This document shows, in pieces, positions 27,512 to 36,700 of a stretch of DNA of 64,000 nucleotides. The position numbers and the translations under genes are program-made. The DNA comes from Butyricimonas sp. Marseille-P3923. Lineage in GTDB: Bacteria > Bacteroidota > Bacteroidia > Bacteroidales > Marinifilaceae. Location of the stretch: the NCBI RefSeq assembly GCF_900184685.1, contig NZ_FXXL01000006.1, positions 1,349,504-1,413,503 on the forward strand. Reading direction: 5' to 3'. Under the pieces are notes generated by a model. It had not been told where the DNA came from, made no database searches, and saw only the letters and a program-made list of their open reading frames with translations. Position 1 is the stretch's first letter. Each line of letters opens with the position of its first letter.

Positions 27512-30139
27512 ATGAAAAAAAGTATTGTAGGTTTATTACTTTTGGTGTTTATGGCACCTTGCGTGTGTAAATCTTTTGCGGCAGAAAGGAAAAAGAAAAA
27601 TGTCAAAGAAGAGACGAATGTCGCGAAGGAAACGAAATACGAGAAGTTGATGAAAAAAGCGGGACGGGAGACCGCTTCAGGGGAGTTTCTTTCTTTGCAC
27701 AAGATTGGGGGAAAACTTTACGTGGAACTTCCTTTGAAATATTGCGGACGTGATTTATTGATTGCTTCCACGACATCGGAATCCAGTAATTCCAGATTGG
27801 CTATGGTCGGGTATAAAACACTTGATCCTTTGCATGTCAGATTTATAAAGATGGATAGTACGATTGTACTCCAGAACGTAAATGCCGAGATGGAGGGGGA
27901 TAAGGAATTGGAGATTGCCATAAAACGAAATTACATGGACACGTTTTATAGGAAGTACCCGATAGCGGCTTATAATAATGATTCTACTTCGGTTGTATTT
28001 GATATGACGGAATTGTTCGTCGGGGACGAGGAAGCTTTGAAGCCGGTTGAGAGCAATTACAGTATTCTGGGGATCTCTTCTCGGTTAAAACCGGGATTTG
28101 GTATGTTGGATAAGATCAAAGCTTTCGATGATAACGTAACGATAGCGTCGTACATGACTTATGATTATAGTATATCCTTTTTTGGGCAGAATATCGGGTC
28201 GGGAGAATTGACGACTAAAGTAATGCGTACGATATTGTTGTTGCCGGAGGAGCGAATGAAACCGAGAATCGCAGATTCCCGTGTAGGTATATTTCTTACC
28301 GGCAAACAAAATATCACTATGGCGGCAGATGGGATTGAAAGTTATGCATTGGCTAACCGTTGGAGATTGGAGCCTAAGGATATGAAGGCATGGGAACGCG
28401 GGGAACTGGTGGAACCGGTGAAACCTATCGTGTGGTATATTGATGATGCTTTCCCCGAATCATGGAAGGAACCTTTGAAACAATCGGTTTTGATATGGAA
28501 TCAGGCTTTCGAGAAAATCGGTTTTAAAAATGTGATGGTTGCACGTGATTTCCCGAAAGATGATCCTAATTTTGATCCCGACAACTTGAAATATTCATGT
28601 ATTCGTTATGTGCCGATCTCGGTTGAGAATGCCATGGGACCTTCTTGGGTAGACCCGAGAACCGGAGAGATTATTAACGCGACCGTACTGGTTTATAATG
28701 ATGTAATTAAATTGATTAATAGCTGGCGTTTTATCCAGACCGCGCAGTTAGACCCGAGAGTGCGGGGTAAGAAATTGCCGCAAGAGGTGGTGGATGAATC
28801 CTTGGCTTACGTGTTCGCCCATGAAATAGGACATACGTTGGGATTGATGCATAATATGGCTGCTTCCAGTGCTTATCCCGTGGATTCGTTACGTTCTGCT
28901 TCCTTCACGAATAAATACGGTACGACACCCTCTATTATGGATTACGCCCGTTTTAATTACGTGGCGCAGCCGGGTGACGAGGGAGTACGTTTGTCACCCC
29001 CGGATATGGGTGTGTATGATGAGTATGCCATTAAATGGTTGTATTCTCCTATCCCGGGTAATAAATCAGTACGGGAGGAAGCTAAAATATTGGAAAGTTG
29101 GGTAGACGAGAAGGCTGGCGATCCTATCTACCGTTACGGGAAACAGCAAGTGTATTCTCGTTATGACCCGAGTGCCCTTGAGGAAGATTTGGGAGATGAT
29201 GCTTGTAAAGCGGGAGATTACGGGATCAAGAATCTGAAATATATTTTGGAGAACTTGAATAGTTGGATAAAAGATGATGAATCGACAGCTCACAGACAGG
29301 AGTTGTATTCGGGACTTTGTAACCAGTATACCCGTTATTTGTTGAATGCCTTGACTAACGTGGGAGGTATTTATTTAACGGAGGTGAAAGACGGAACTCC
29401 GGGTGAGCGTTGGAGAGCGGTTCCTCGAGATGTACAACAAAAATCGTTGAAATGGGTTATTAAACAATTGCGTGAAAGCGATTGGTTGGATCAAAAAGAT
29501 GTGACGAGCAAATTCCCGTTGGCTATCAATCAATCTCTTATGTTGAAATCTCGAGTGGGGAAAAAATTATTCCAACTTAATAAAGGCATATTATTGTCTT
29601 CTCATGTCAGCACTCAACCTTATACATTGGAGAATTACTACGATGATCTTTTTGCCGGAATCTGGGAATCGGCTATGAAAGGGCGTAAGTTGACGGCTGG
29701 TGATAAAATATTGCAGAGGTTGGCTGTGCAGGAGGCGATAGCTGCAGCCGGAAAAGTTATGGATAAAAAAGGAGGAGGTAAATCTCTTCAAATTGCAGAT
29801 ATGATTTATGCTCCTTCTGTAGATGAGATTGCCCTTTACGGGTTGGATGAAACGGGTTGTGTTAATGAATATTTGCCGGAATTGCGAGCTCTCGAGGAAG
29901 AACACGGGAAAGGTTATGTTGCAGCTTGCTTGCGGGAGAAATGTCAGTTTGGGGATACTGGCGATTACGGTTGGCAGAAAGAGGTGAATGTAAGTGATAT
30001 AGATGAATCTGCTGCTTATTGTGCCGCTATGTTGAAGAAAATAGAGAATTTGATAAAAACAAAACAGGCAACGGCAAATGTAGGGGATAAAATTCATTAT
30101 CAATCCCTTTTGTTAATGATTGAAGCACAGAAAAAATAG
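27512..30139 (+). CDS. Exported zinc-dependent metalloprotease, metzincin type (DUF5117/DUF5118-like)
   Basis: An 875-residue protein with a signal peptide (MKKSIVGLLLLVFMAPCVC). The zinc site is HEIGHTLGLMH at about residues 437-447 (HExxHxxGxxH), followed by a Met-turn region (PSIMDYARF, about 479). The upstream part (about 40-300) matches the DUF5118/DUF5117 domains that accompany this catalytic domain in Bacteroidetes. In-frame ATG codons also occur at 27494 and 27503; the one directly before KKS is chosen for the signal peptide. It follows the locus 2 lipoprotein gene and ends at a strong terminator, so it is the last gene of that locus. A role in cleaving the imported or surface-bound substrate is inferred. 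Confidence 0.88.
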   Translation: MKKSIVGLLLLVFMAPCVCKSFAAERKKKNVKEETNVAKETKYEKLMKKAGRETASGEFLSLHKIGGKLYVELPLKYCGRDLLIASTTSESSNSRLAMVGYKTLDPLHVRFIKMDSTIVLQNVNAEMEGDKELEIAIKRNYMDTFYRKYPIAAYNNDSTSVVFDMTELFVGDEEALKPVESNYSILGISSRLKPGFGMLDKIKAFDDNVTIASYMTYDYSISFFGQNIGSGELTTKVMRTILLLPEERMKPRIADSRVGIFLTGKQNITMAADGIESYALANRWRLEPKDMKAWERGELVEPVKPIVWYIDDAFPESWKEPLKQSVLIWNQAFEKIGFKNVMVARDFPKDDPNFDPDNLKYSCIRYVPISVENAMGPSWVDPRTGEIINATVLVYNDVIKLINSWRFIQTAQLDPRVRGKKLPQEVVDESLAYVFAHEIGHTLGLMHNMAASSAYPVDSLRSASFTNKYGTTPSIMDYARFNYVAQPGDEGVRLSPPDMGVYDEYAIKWLYSPIPGNKSVREEAKILESWVDEKAGDPIYRYGKQQVYSRYDPSALEEDLGDDACKAGDYGIKNLKYILENLNSWIKDDESTAHRQELYSGLCNQYTRYLLNALTNVGGIYLTEVKDGTPGERWRAVPRDVQQKSLKWVIKQLRESDWLDQKDVTSKFPLAINQSLMLKSRVGKKLFQLNKGILLSSHVSTQPYTLENYYDDLFAGIWESAMKGRKLTAGDKILQRLAVQEAIAAAGKVMDKKGGGKSLQIADMIYAPSVDEIALYGLDETGCVNEYLPELRALEEEHGKGYVAACLREKCQFGDTGDYGWQKEVNVSDIDESAAYCAAMLKKIENLIKTKQATANVGDKIHYQSLLLMIEAQKK

Positions 30140-30148
30140 CGTGTCAAT

Positions 30149-30182
30149 AAAAAAAGTCGGTCAATTTTTGACCGACTTTTTT
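30149..30182. terminator. Bidirectional terminator between the metalloprotease and hsp20 genes
   Basis: AAAAAAGTCGGTCAA and TTGACCGACTTTTTT form a 15-bp stem with a 3-nt loop; the A-run and T-run make it work on both strands for the two converging genes. Confidence 0.92.
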
Positions 30183-30200
30183 ATATTGGTTACCTTAATC

Positions 30201-30629
30201 TTATTTTATCTCAATGGTTCTTTGTTCTTTTTTAATATCCTCGATGGAAATCTTCGGTAGATCGATGGTTAATACACCGTGTTCTACACCGGCGGCAATC
30301 TTTTCTTTGTCAACATCGTCGGGCAGAATCATTGTCTGCTGGAATTTAGAGTATGAAAACTCGCGGCGTAAGTAGCGTTGTTCTTTCTTCTCCTCGTTGT
30401 TTTCAATTTTCTTCTCCATGGTGATGACCAGATTATTATCTTCGTCAATGCGAACGTTAAAATCTTCTTTTGTCATACCCGGGGCGGCAACTTCTACTTT
30501 ATAATCTTTTTCCGACTCGATCACGTTGATTGCAGGTGCAGTTGCGTTTGTTCTAGTCATCCACTCGTTATCAAAGAAATCATTAAAGATACTTGGTAAC
30601 CAATTTTGAGTTCTTCTTACAGGCATCAT
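30201..30629 (-). CDS. Hsp20/alpha-crystallin small heat-shock protein
   Basis: A 142-residue ATP-independent holdase. The alpha-crystallin domain covers about residues 35-130, with the start APAINVIESEKDYKVEVAAPG and the signature GVLTIDLPK before the C-terminal I-x-I type end (RTIEIK). An SD-like AGGAGA lies about 10 nt before the ATG, unusual for Bacteroidetes. A 6-bp hairpin (CGGTTC/GAACCG, 30681-30699) lies in the leader, 52-70 nt before the start. The gene faces away from the TonB_C gene; the 257-bp gap also contains the palindrome GTCATATGAC (30791-30800). Confidence 0.93.
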   Translation of the reverse strand: MMPVRRTQNWLPSIFNDFFDNEWMTRTNATAPAINVIESEKDYKVEVAAPGMTKEDFNVRIDEDNNLVITMEKKIENNEEKKEQRYLRREFSYSKFQQTMILPDDVDKEKIAAGVEHGVLTIDLPKISIEDIKKEQRTIEIK

Positions 30630-30886
30630 AATTTCAGTCTCCTATCTTTAAGTTTAACATTCAATCTTATCTTTGGACTCCGGTTCTTTTTAGGAACCGT
30701 CGTTTGATAAGGAATAGTGCAAAGCCTGTGCCATCGTGATTTACGGACTTTTTGTCATGGATATTATGTCAAATTTTCATTTTTTGCTTCGTCATATGAC
30801 AAATATTTTCAATTTCAAGTACGTTTTTGTGATAATAATTGTAGCTTTATGGCTGTTTAAATAGGTATGTACTTAATAAATACATT

Positions 30887-31768
30887 ATGCATAGATCAAA
30901 TAATAATTACAATTGGGCTAGAACAATATTTGTTGTAGCGTTGGTCGTTGGCCTTGGATGGATGTCTTCTCCGGTAATGGCACACGGCACGGAAGTGTGT
31001 TTGGCAGATGGTGATACTACCGTACATGTGGTTGCAGATGTACAGCCGGAGTTTAACGGTAATCTGAATCAATGGCTCGGGGAGAATATCATGTACCCGG
31101 AAGAGGCTCAACAGGAGCGTATCGAGGGCAAAGTGTTCGTGACTTTCACGGTAGAAAAAGACGGGGCAATATCTCATGTTACCGTCGTGCGTTCGGCTCA
31201 CCCGATTCTGGACGCGGAGGCTGTGCGCGTGATCCAAAGTATGCCGAAATGGAAACCCGCCATGATGAACGGTGAAGCGGTACGTTTTTCCAAGACTTTG
31301 CCGATCACGTTTAAATTGGCAGAGGAACAATTGACTTACGGGCAATACCTGAAGAATCTGGAAGAGGAGCAAGAGCTGCTGAAACAAGGCAATCAATTAA
31401 CGCCGGAGGAACAGACAGCCCGCGTAGAGGCTTTCAAAAAACAGTTGGGAGATGATGCCACGCTTTACAAATTGTTACTGGAAAAGAGTCAGGCTATCAA
31501 AGGCGAGATCGACAGTGTGGTGAAAGCTCAAACCAAAGTATTGAAGTTGAAAAAGACGGATGTAAAAGAATTGACAAAAATATACGAGAACGAGATTGAT
31601 GCGAAGATTAAATTGATCGAAAGTCTGGGAACAGATGATTTTGTCAGTAAGTTTGTATCTTCCGAGATAAAGATGAGACAACTCGAGATGGACAAGATGT
31701 TGCAGATAAAAGATTTATTGAAAGATCGTTTTAAACTCTATTTCGAGAATTATATTTTGCAGCAATAA
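30887..31768 (+). CDS. Exported TonB_C-domain protein with C-terminal helical domain
   Basis: A 293-residue protein. A signal peptide (about 1-33, ending SSPVMA) is followed by a TonB C-terminal domain at about 50-145 (IMYPEEAQQERIEGKVFVTF, then AVRVIQSMPKWKPAMMNG). The remaining 146 residues (148-293) are helical, rich in Lys/Glu and not recognised; the same domain occurs in the products at 41480 and 42752. There is no proline-rich linker, and the N-terminal segment looks cleavable, so it is unlikely to be a classical TonB energy transducer. It is monocistronic, ending at a perfect terminator. Confidence 0.82.
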   Translation: MHRSNNNYNWARTIFVVALVVGLGWMSSPVMAHGTEVCLADGDTTVHVVADVQPEFNGNLNQWLGENIMYPEEAQQERIEGKVFVTFTVEKDGAISHVTVVRSAHPILDAEAVRVIQSMPKWKPAMMNGEAVRFSKTLPITFKLAEEQLTYGQYLKNLEEEQELLKQGNQLTPEEQTARVEAFKKQLGDDATLYKLLLEKSQAIKGEIDSVVKAQTKVLKLKKTDVKELTKIYENEIDAKIKLIESLGTDDFVSKFVSSEIKMRQLEMDKMLQIKDLLKDRFKLYFENYILQQ

Positions 31769-31786
31769 TTATTACAAGGTATTAAA

Positions 31787-31826
31787 TGACGGGTCGGGAT
31801 GTAAATACCCCGACCCGTCATTGTTA
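31787..31826 (+). terminator. Intrinsic terminator after the TonB_C gene
   Basis: A perfect 12-bp GC-rich stem (TGACGGGTCGGG with CCCGACCCGTCA) around a 10-nt loop, with a short T-rich tail. Confidence 0.85.
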
Positions 31827-31832
31827 AATTCA

Positions 31833-31890
31833 GTCTTAAGATAAGACATTTCAATAATTTTGTCATATATTTGACACTCCAAGATAAGAC
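31833..31890 (+). promoter_or_regulatory. Palindromes and direct repeat upstream of the locus 3 sigma gene
   Basis: GTCTTA-AGA-TAAGAC (31833-31847) is an inverted repeat; AAGATAAGAC recurs at 31838 and 31881, 43 bp apart. Between them lies TGTCA-TATATT-TGACA (31861-31876), which overlaps two possible -7 boxes, TAATTTTG (31855) and TATATTTG (31866). No good -33 box is seen. The last repeat ends 4 bp before the ATG. It looks like an operator region; the regulator is unknown. Confidence 0.4.
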
Positions 31891-31893
31891 TAT

Positions 31894-32469
31894 ATGGTGA
31901 TAGAGGATAGTGTCATATTAAATTCAATCCGGAATAATAAACCAGAAGGTATACATTTACTTTTTGATCGATACTATCGTCCGTTAGTTCTATACGCGGA
32001 TGAATTCTTGAAAGACCAAGCTACTGCCGAGGATCTGGTTCAAGAGTTGTTTTTAAAATTATGGGAAGGTGATTATCTCTTGGAGGTATCTGAAAAGAAT
32101 CTGGCGACTTATCTGTTTTCCGCGATAAGGAATAAATGTCGTACTTATTTTGAAAAGAAGGATGTTTTGCAAAAACGGGAAATGTTGGAAGATGTTGACA
32201 TCCCGGTAGAGATGGTCGTGCGGATTGACGAGGAACGGATGGACATCGTGATGAAAGAAGTCAATCTTCTTCCCGAGCGCACCCGACAGATCGTGGAGTG
32301 TATCATGTTGAGGAACTTGAAATATAAAGAGGCTGCCGAGGAATTGCACATTTCTGTAAATACCGTAAAATTCTTGCTTAATAAAGGTATCGTGCGTCTG
32401 CGCGAACGTCTTGCTCATAGAAGCAGCGAAATTCTTCTATTTTTCTTGCGTCGGTTACACTTGTTTTAG
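31894..32469 (+). CDS. ECF RNA polymerase sigma-70 factor, locus 3
   Basis: A 191-residue ECF sigma factor. Region 2 has LLFDRYYRPLVLYADEFL and ATAEDLVQELFLKLWEG; region 4 has LLPERTRQIVECIMLRNLKY and SVNTVKFLLNKGIVRLRER. It is followed by fecR, susC, susD and a lipoprotein gene, and precedes fecR by 100 bp containing an inverted repeat. Confidence 0.92.
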   Translation: MVIEDSVILNSIRNNKPEGIHLLFDRYYRPLVLYADEFLKDQATAEDLVQELFLKLWEGDYLLEVSEKNLATYLFSAIRNKCRTYFEKKDVLQKREMLEDVDIPVEMVVRIDEERMDIVMKEVNLLPERTRQIVECIMLRNLKYKEAAEELHISVNTVKFLLNKGIVRLRERLAHRSSEILLFFLRRLHLF

Positions 32470-32491
32470 TATTGGGAGATAATGCATTAGG

Positions 32492-32558
32492 ATTTTCTAG
32501 GAAAAAAAACGGAAAAATACCTACCCATTTTTCTATTTTTTCTGTCTTCCTAGAAAAA
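32492..32558 (+). repeat. 12-bp inverted repeat between sigma and fecR, locus 3
   Basis: ATTTTCTAGGAA (32492-32503) and TTCCTAGAAAAT (32547-32558) are perfect inverted arms, 43 bp apart. The spacer is A-rich on one side and T-rich on the other. It may fold in the mRNA or serve as a protein site; nothing decides between them. Confidence 0.5.
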
Positions 32559-32569
32559 TATGTATTCGT

Positions 32570-33727
32570 ATGCCAATACAAGAGGAAATATATGAACTGA
32601 TATTCACGAAACTTAGTCAAGGTCTTGACAAGAACCGGAAGGAGTGTCTGCAGGCGTGGCTGGATGAAAGTGAACAAAACAGAAATGCTTACCGGGAAAT
32701 TTGTTCTTTATGGTATAGTGGCAAATGGGCTTATAAAAGAGAACAAATACAAAAATCCGAAGGATGGGAGAAAATACTTGAAATCAAGAAAGGAAGACGG
32801 AAGAAACGTTTACTCAAAATATGGAGTGCGGGAGTTGCAGCTTCTGTTGTATTGATTATGGGAGCCTTTTTCGTCTCCCGATTTATGGATAGAGGACATG
32901 TAGAGCGAGTGACGGAATCCAGACAGGCTAATGTAACATTGATTCTGGCTTCAGGTGAACGAGTGGATGTAGGTCATAGGACAGACCGGATGATTCGGGA
33001 AGCCGGATCGGTGATTCGTTCGGATTCCGCGTTGCTGGTTTACGAGGAACATAGCATCGATACTCTTTCGGAAGAGACCGTGTATAACGAACTCGTTGTT
33101 CCGAAATGCGGGGAATATAAATTGCGTCTCTCGGATGGAAGTTTAATCGTCTTGAACTCGGAATCCAAGCTCCGGTATCCCGTGAATTTTAATGGTGATA
33201 CCCGTGAAGTCTTTTTATCCGGGGAGGCTTATTTCGAGGTGGCGAAGCATCCCGGTAAGTCTTTTGTGGTTCACACGGATCATGCGGATGTTCAGGTATT
33301 GGGGACATGGTTTAATGTTTCAGCCTATCCGGATGAGGAAAACACGGAGGTTACTCTTTTGAACGGAAGCGTACAGGTGGGGCGTGAAGAGGAACAAGCC
33401 ATATTATTGCCCGGACAGCAATTTTTATTGAATAACCGAACATCGGAAAAGACAATACGTGACGTGGACACGAGCGTGTATGTCGCTTGGACTCGTGGTT
33501 TATTCCGGTTTGACGCGATGCCGCTGGAACAGTTGATGTTGAAATTGAGTCGCTGGATTCCTGTTACTTACACGTTTAAAGATGAAGCGATAAAGAAAAT
33601 TCGCTTTACCGGGGGATTTCGGAAATATGACGACGTGGATCATACGCTCAAGATGTTGGAAGAAATTATAAATATTTCATTCAAAAGAAAAGGGCAGGAA
33701 ATAATCATAGATTGGTACCAAAACTAA
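32570..33727 (+). CDS. FecR-family anti-sigma factor, locus 3
   Basis: A 385-residue anti-sigma factor with a cytoplasmic N-terminal domain (MPIQEEIYELIFTKLSQGL), one membrane segment at about residues 84-102 (WSAGVAASVVLIMGAFFV), a periplasmic FecR domain (LSDGSLIVLNSESKLRYPVN, about 180-275) and a C-terminal DUF4974-type domain (MPLEQLMLKLSRWIPVTY). It pairs with the sigma factor upstream. Only 31 bp separate it from susC, and unlike in the other three loci that gap has no hairpin. Confidence 0.9.
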   Translation: MPIQEEIYELIFTKLSQGLDKNRKECLQAWLDESEQNRNAYREICSLWYSGKWAYKREQIQKSEGWEKILEIKKGRRKKRLLKIWSAGVAASVVLIMGAFFVSRFMDRGHVERVTESRQANVTLILASGERVDVGHRTDRMIREAGSVIRSDSALLVYEEHSIDTLSEETVYNELVVPKCGEYKLRLSDGSLIVLNSESKLRYPVNFNGDTREVFLSGEAYFEVAKHPGKSFVVHTDHADVQVLGTWFNVSAYPDEENTEVTLLNGSVQVGREEEQAILLPGQQFLLNNRTSEKTIRDVDTSVYVAWTRGLFRFDAMPLEQLMLKLSRWIPVTYTFKDEAIKKIRFTGGFRKYDDVDHTLKMLEEIINISFKRKGQEIIIDWYQN

Positions 33728-33758
33728 CATAGAACGTAAAAACTTAAAATTCAAATTT

Positions 33759-36700
33759 ATGGAAAAAAATCAAAAGGAAGGGCCTGAACCTTTACGGTAC
33801 AGGTCGTGGAAGCTTTATACTGTCATGAGATTGACTTTGTTGATGAATGTCTTCTTTGTGCTTTTCTCTTTTGGAAATGGTTTTTCTCAAAAGAGGGTTA
33901 CGATAGATTTGGGTGAGACAACGATAAAGGAGGCTCTGGTCGAATTTCAACGTCAAACCAATAAGATTGTAATTTACAGCGACGAGCATTTGGCCAATGA
34001 CCAACGGGTGGTACTGAATTGTAAAGATGTGGAACTGGAAGAGTGTTTGAAGTTAATCTTGAAAGGAAGCGGTATGACTTATCGTTTTGAGGATGATTAT
34101 ATCTTGATAGTCCCTCTTAAAGTCTCTGAACAGGATTCTACTAAAACCGTCGCTAAAGTGGTTATTTCGGGTGTCGTGAAGGATACTGAAGGACTTCCTC
34201 TTCCGGGAGTGACGGTGCTGTTGAAAGGTATGAAGTTGGGGACTTCAACAAACTCGAAAGGGGAATTTACTTTGGAAATACCAAAAGTAAAAGATAAGGA
34301 AATACGCCTTGTCTTCTCTTTTATCGGTTTGCGAACGAAAGAAGTGATCTATAAAGAGAATGAACAGAAAACTCCGTGGGTGATCGTGATGGAAGAAGAT
34401 ATCCGGCAGTTGGGAGAGGTGACGGTAAGTACCGGTTATCAAACCGTGAACCGGAAAGATATGGTGGGGGCGTACACGACGGTAAGGGCTTCCGATATCA
34501 TGCAACCGGTATATACTTCTGTCGACCAGATGCTGCAAGGGCGGGTAGCCGGAATGATCGTGATGAATACCAGTTCCCGGGTGGGGACGAATCCTAAAAT
34601 ACAGATTCGGGGAACCTCCACGATATTGGGGAATCAGGATCCGTTGTGGGTGGTTGACGGTATTATCCAACCGGATCCGCTTCCCTTGGACGTATCCTCT
34701 ACCATGACGGAAGATTTGAAAAATGTACTCGGTAATCAGATTTCTTGGTTGAATCCTTCGGATATAGAAACGATCACCGTGTTGAAAGATGCTTCGGCTA
34801 CGGCGATATACGGTTCGAAAGCCTCGAACGGGGTTATCGTTATCACGACCAAAAAGAGTAAAACCGATCGTCTGAGCGTGAATTATACGGCGAATTTTTC
34901 TTTCAAACAGAAACCCAGTTACGGGATGTTCAACATGATGAATTCCTGCGAGCGTATTGATTACTCCAAGGAAGCCTACGAGAATGGGGGACGTTTCATT
35001 GCAGAGCCTGTGGCACAGACTTCGTCGTACGAGGGATTGATGAGGCTTGTCGCGAGCAAAGAAATCACGATAGAAGAGTATGGAACTTACTTGGAGAGGC
35101 TGGAAACCGTGAATACCGACTGGTTTGATATATTGACACAAAATGGTTTTAGCCACAATCACAATCTCAGTCTGATGGGCGGATCGGAAAAAGTGACTTA
35201 TAATTTGTCATTTAACTTTAGTGATGACCAAGGGCAGGAAATTGGCAACTCTGCCAAGAAAATGGGACTTCGGTTAAGAGTGGGTGCGCAATTGCTGAAA
35301 AATTTGAACGTGGACGCTTCCGTCATTTTAGCAAGGGGAGATAACCGAACTTTCGGTCCGGGAGTCAACCCGATGGAATATGCCAAATCAACAAGTCGGG
35401 CTCTGCCCGCTTATGACGAGAACGGTGCTCCCCTCTATTATTTGAGAAGTAATCCTTATGCTCCCGCGGGTAAAGACATCCTTTACAGTTATAATTTTGA
35501 AAACGAGCGAGATAATAGTTACGCCAAGGCGTTTAATATGAATACGAATGCCTCCCTCAACTTGAATTGGGATGTTACTTCATGGTTCCGTTATGAATTG
35601 GTACTTGGTTACACGGAGGTATCGAATACTTCCAAATCATTCGCGGGTGAGCAAACGTATCATATTGCTTCCAAGTACAGGGGATATGATTACGGTACGG
35701 CAGAACCCGGAAGCGATGAATTTAAATCCGCCATGCTGCCTTTCGGGGGGGAATACATGACTTCATACCTTTCGAATAAAAGTTATAACATTCAAAACAA
35801 ATTTGTATTTAGCAAGACTTTCAATGAAGATCATCGGTTGAACGCGATGGCGGGAATTGAGGTACGTTCGGAGGATGCGGACGGTACGGCAAACACGGTA
35901 TGGGGGTATACTCCGGACAGGGGGAATGGCTTGGTCGCACCGACCGGATTGAAGCAGTTGGTGACAGCAGAGACTCCTAAAGATTGGGGTATATTGCAGG
36001 CTTTGTATAGTGGCGGATGGAAAGAAACGGATCAGGTGAATAACTATCTTTCCTTGTTTGCCACCGTGGCTTATTCTTACAAAGATAAATATGTATTCAA
36101 CGCGAATATTCGTTCCGATGCCTCGAATGCTTTTGGGCAAGACGTGAATAAACGTATGGACCCGACTTATTCTTTTGGTGTTTCTTGGCGGATGGCTGAA
36201 GAACCTTTTATAAAAAATCATATCAGTTGGTTGAACCAATTGAATTTCAGAGCGACTTACGGGGTGCAGGGAAATTCTGTAAATACGGTAAGCCCTGAAA
36301 TGATTTTAGGAAGATATAGTACAGTTTTCAAGCCATTTAACGAGTACGGGGCGGGAATACGTTCTTTACCTAATCCTAACTTGAAATGGGAACGGACGAA
36401 ATCTTGGAACTTGGGATTCGATTTACAATTGTTCAACGGGATTACCATGAACCTTGAATATTACGGACGCTCATCTGATGCGATTGTCGCGCAAAAGATT
36501 CCGGAAGAGTATGGAATATCTTCAATGAACATTAACGGGGGAAGAATCACGAACCACGGTGTGGAGTATTCGGTTCATTTTACTCCTTTCCAACGAAAAG
36601 ATTTTGCGTGGACGATAGGGATCAATAGTTCCAAAAACTGGAATAAAGGCAGTTCTGTCAATGAAGTCAGTACACCTGATTTAAGTGAGTATTTGTCTGG

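Noticed and set aside
30681..30699. RNA thermometer in the hsp20 leader
   Set aside because: The hairpin is only 6 bp, lies more than 50 nt before the start codon and does not cover the ribosome-binding region.
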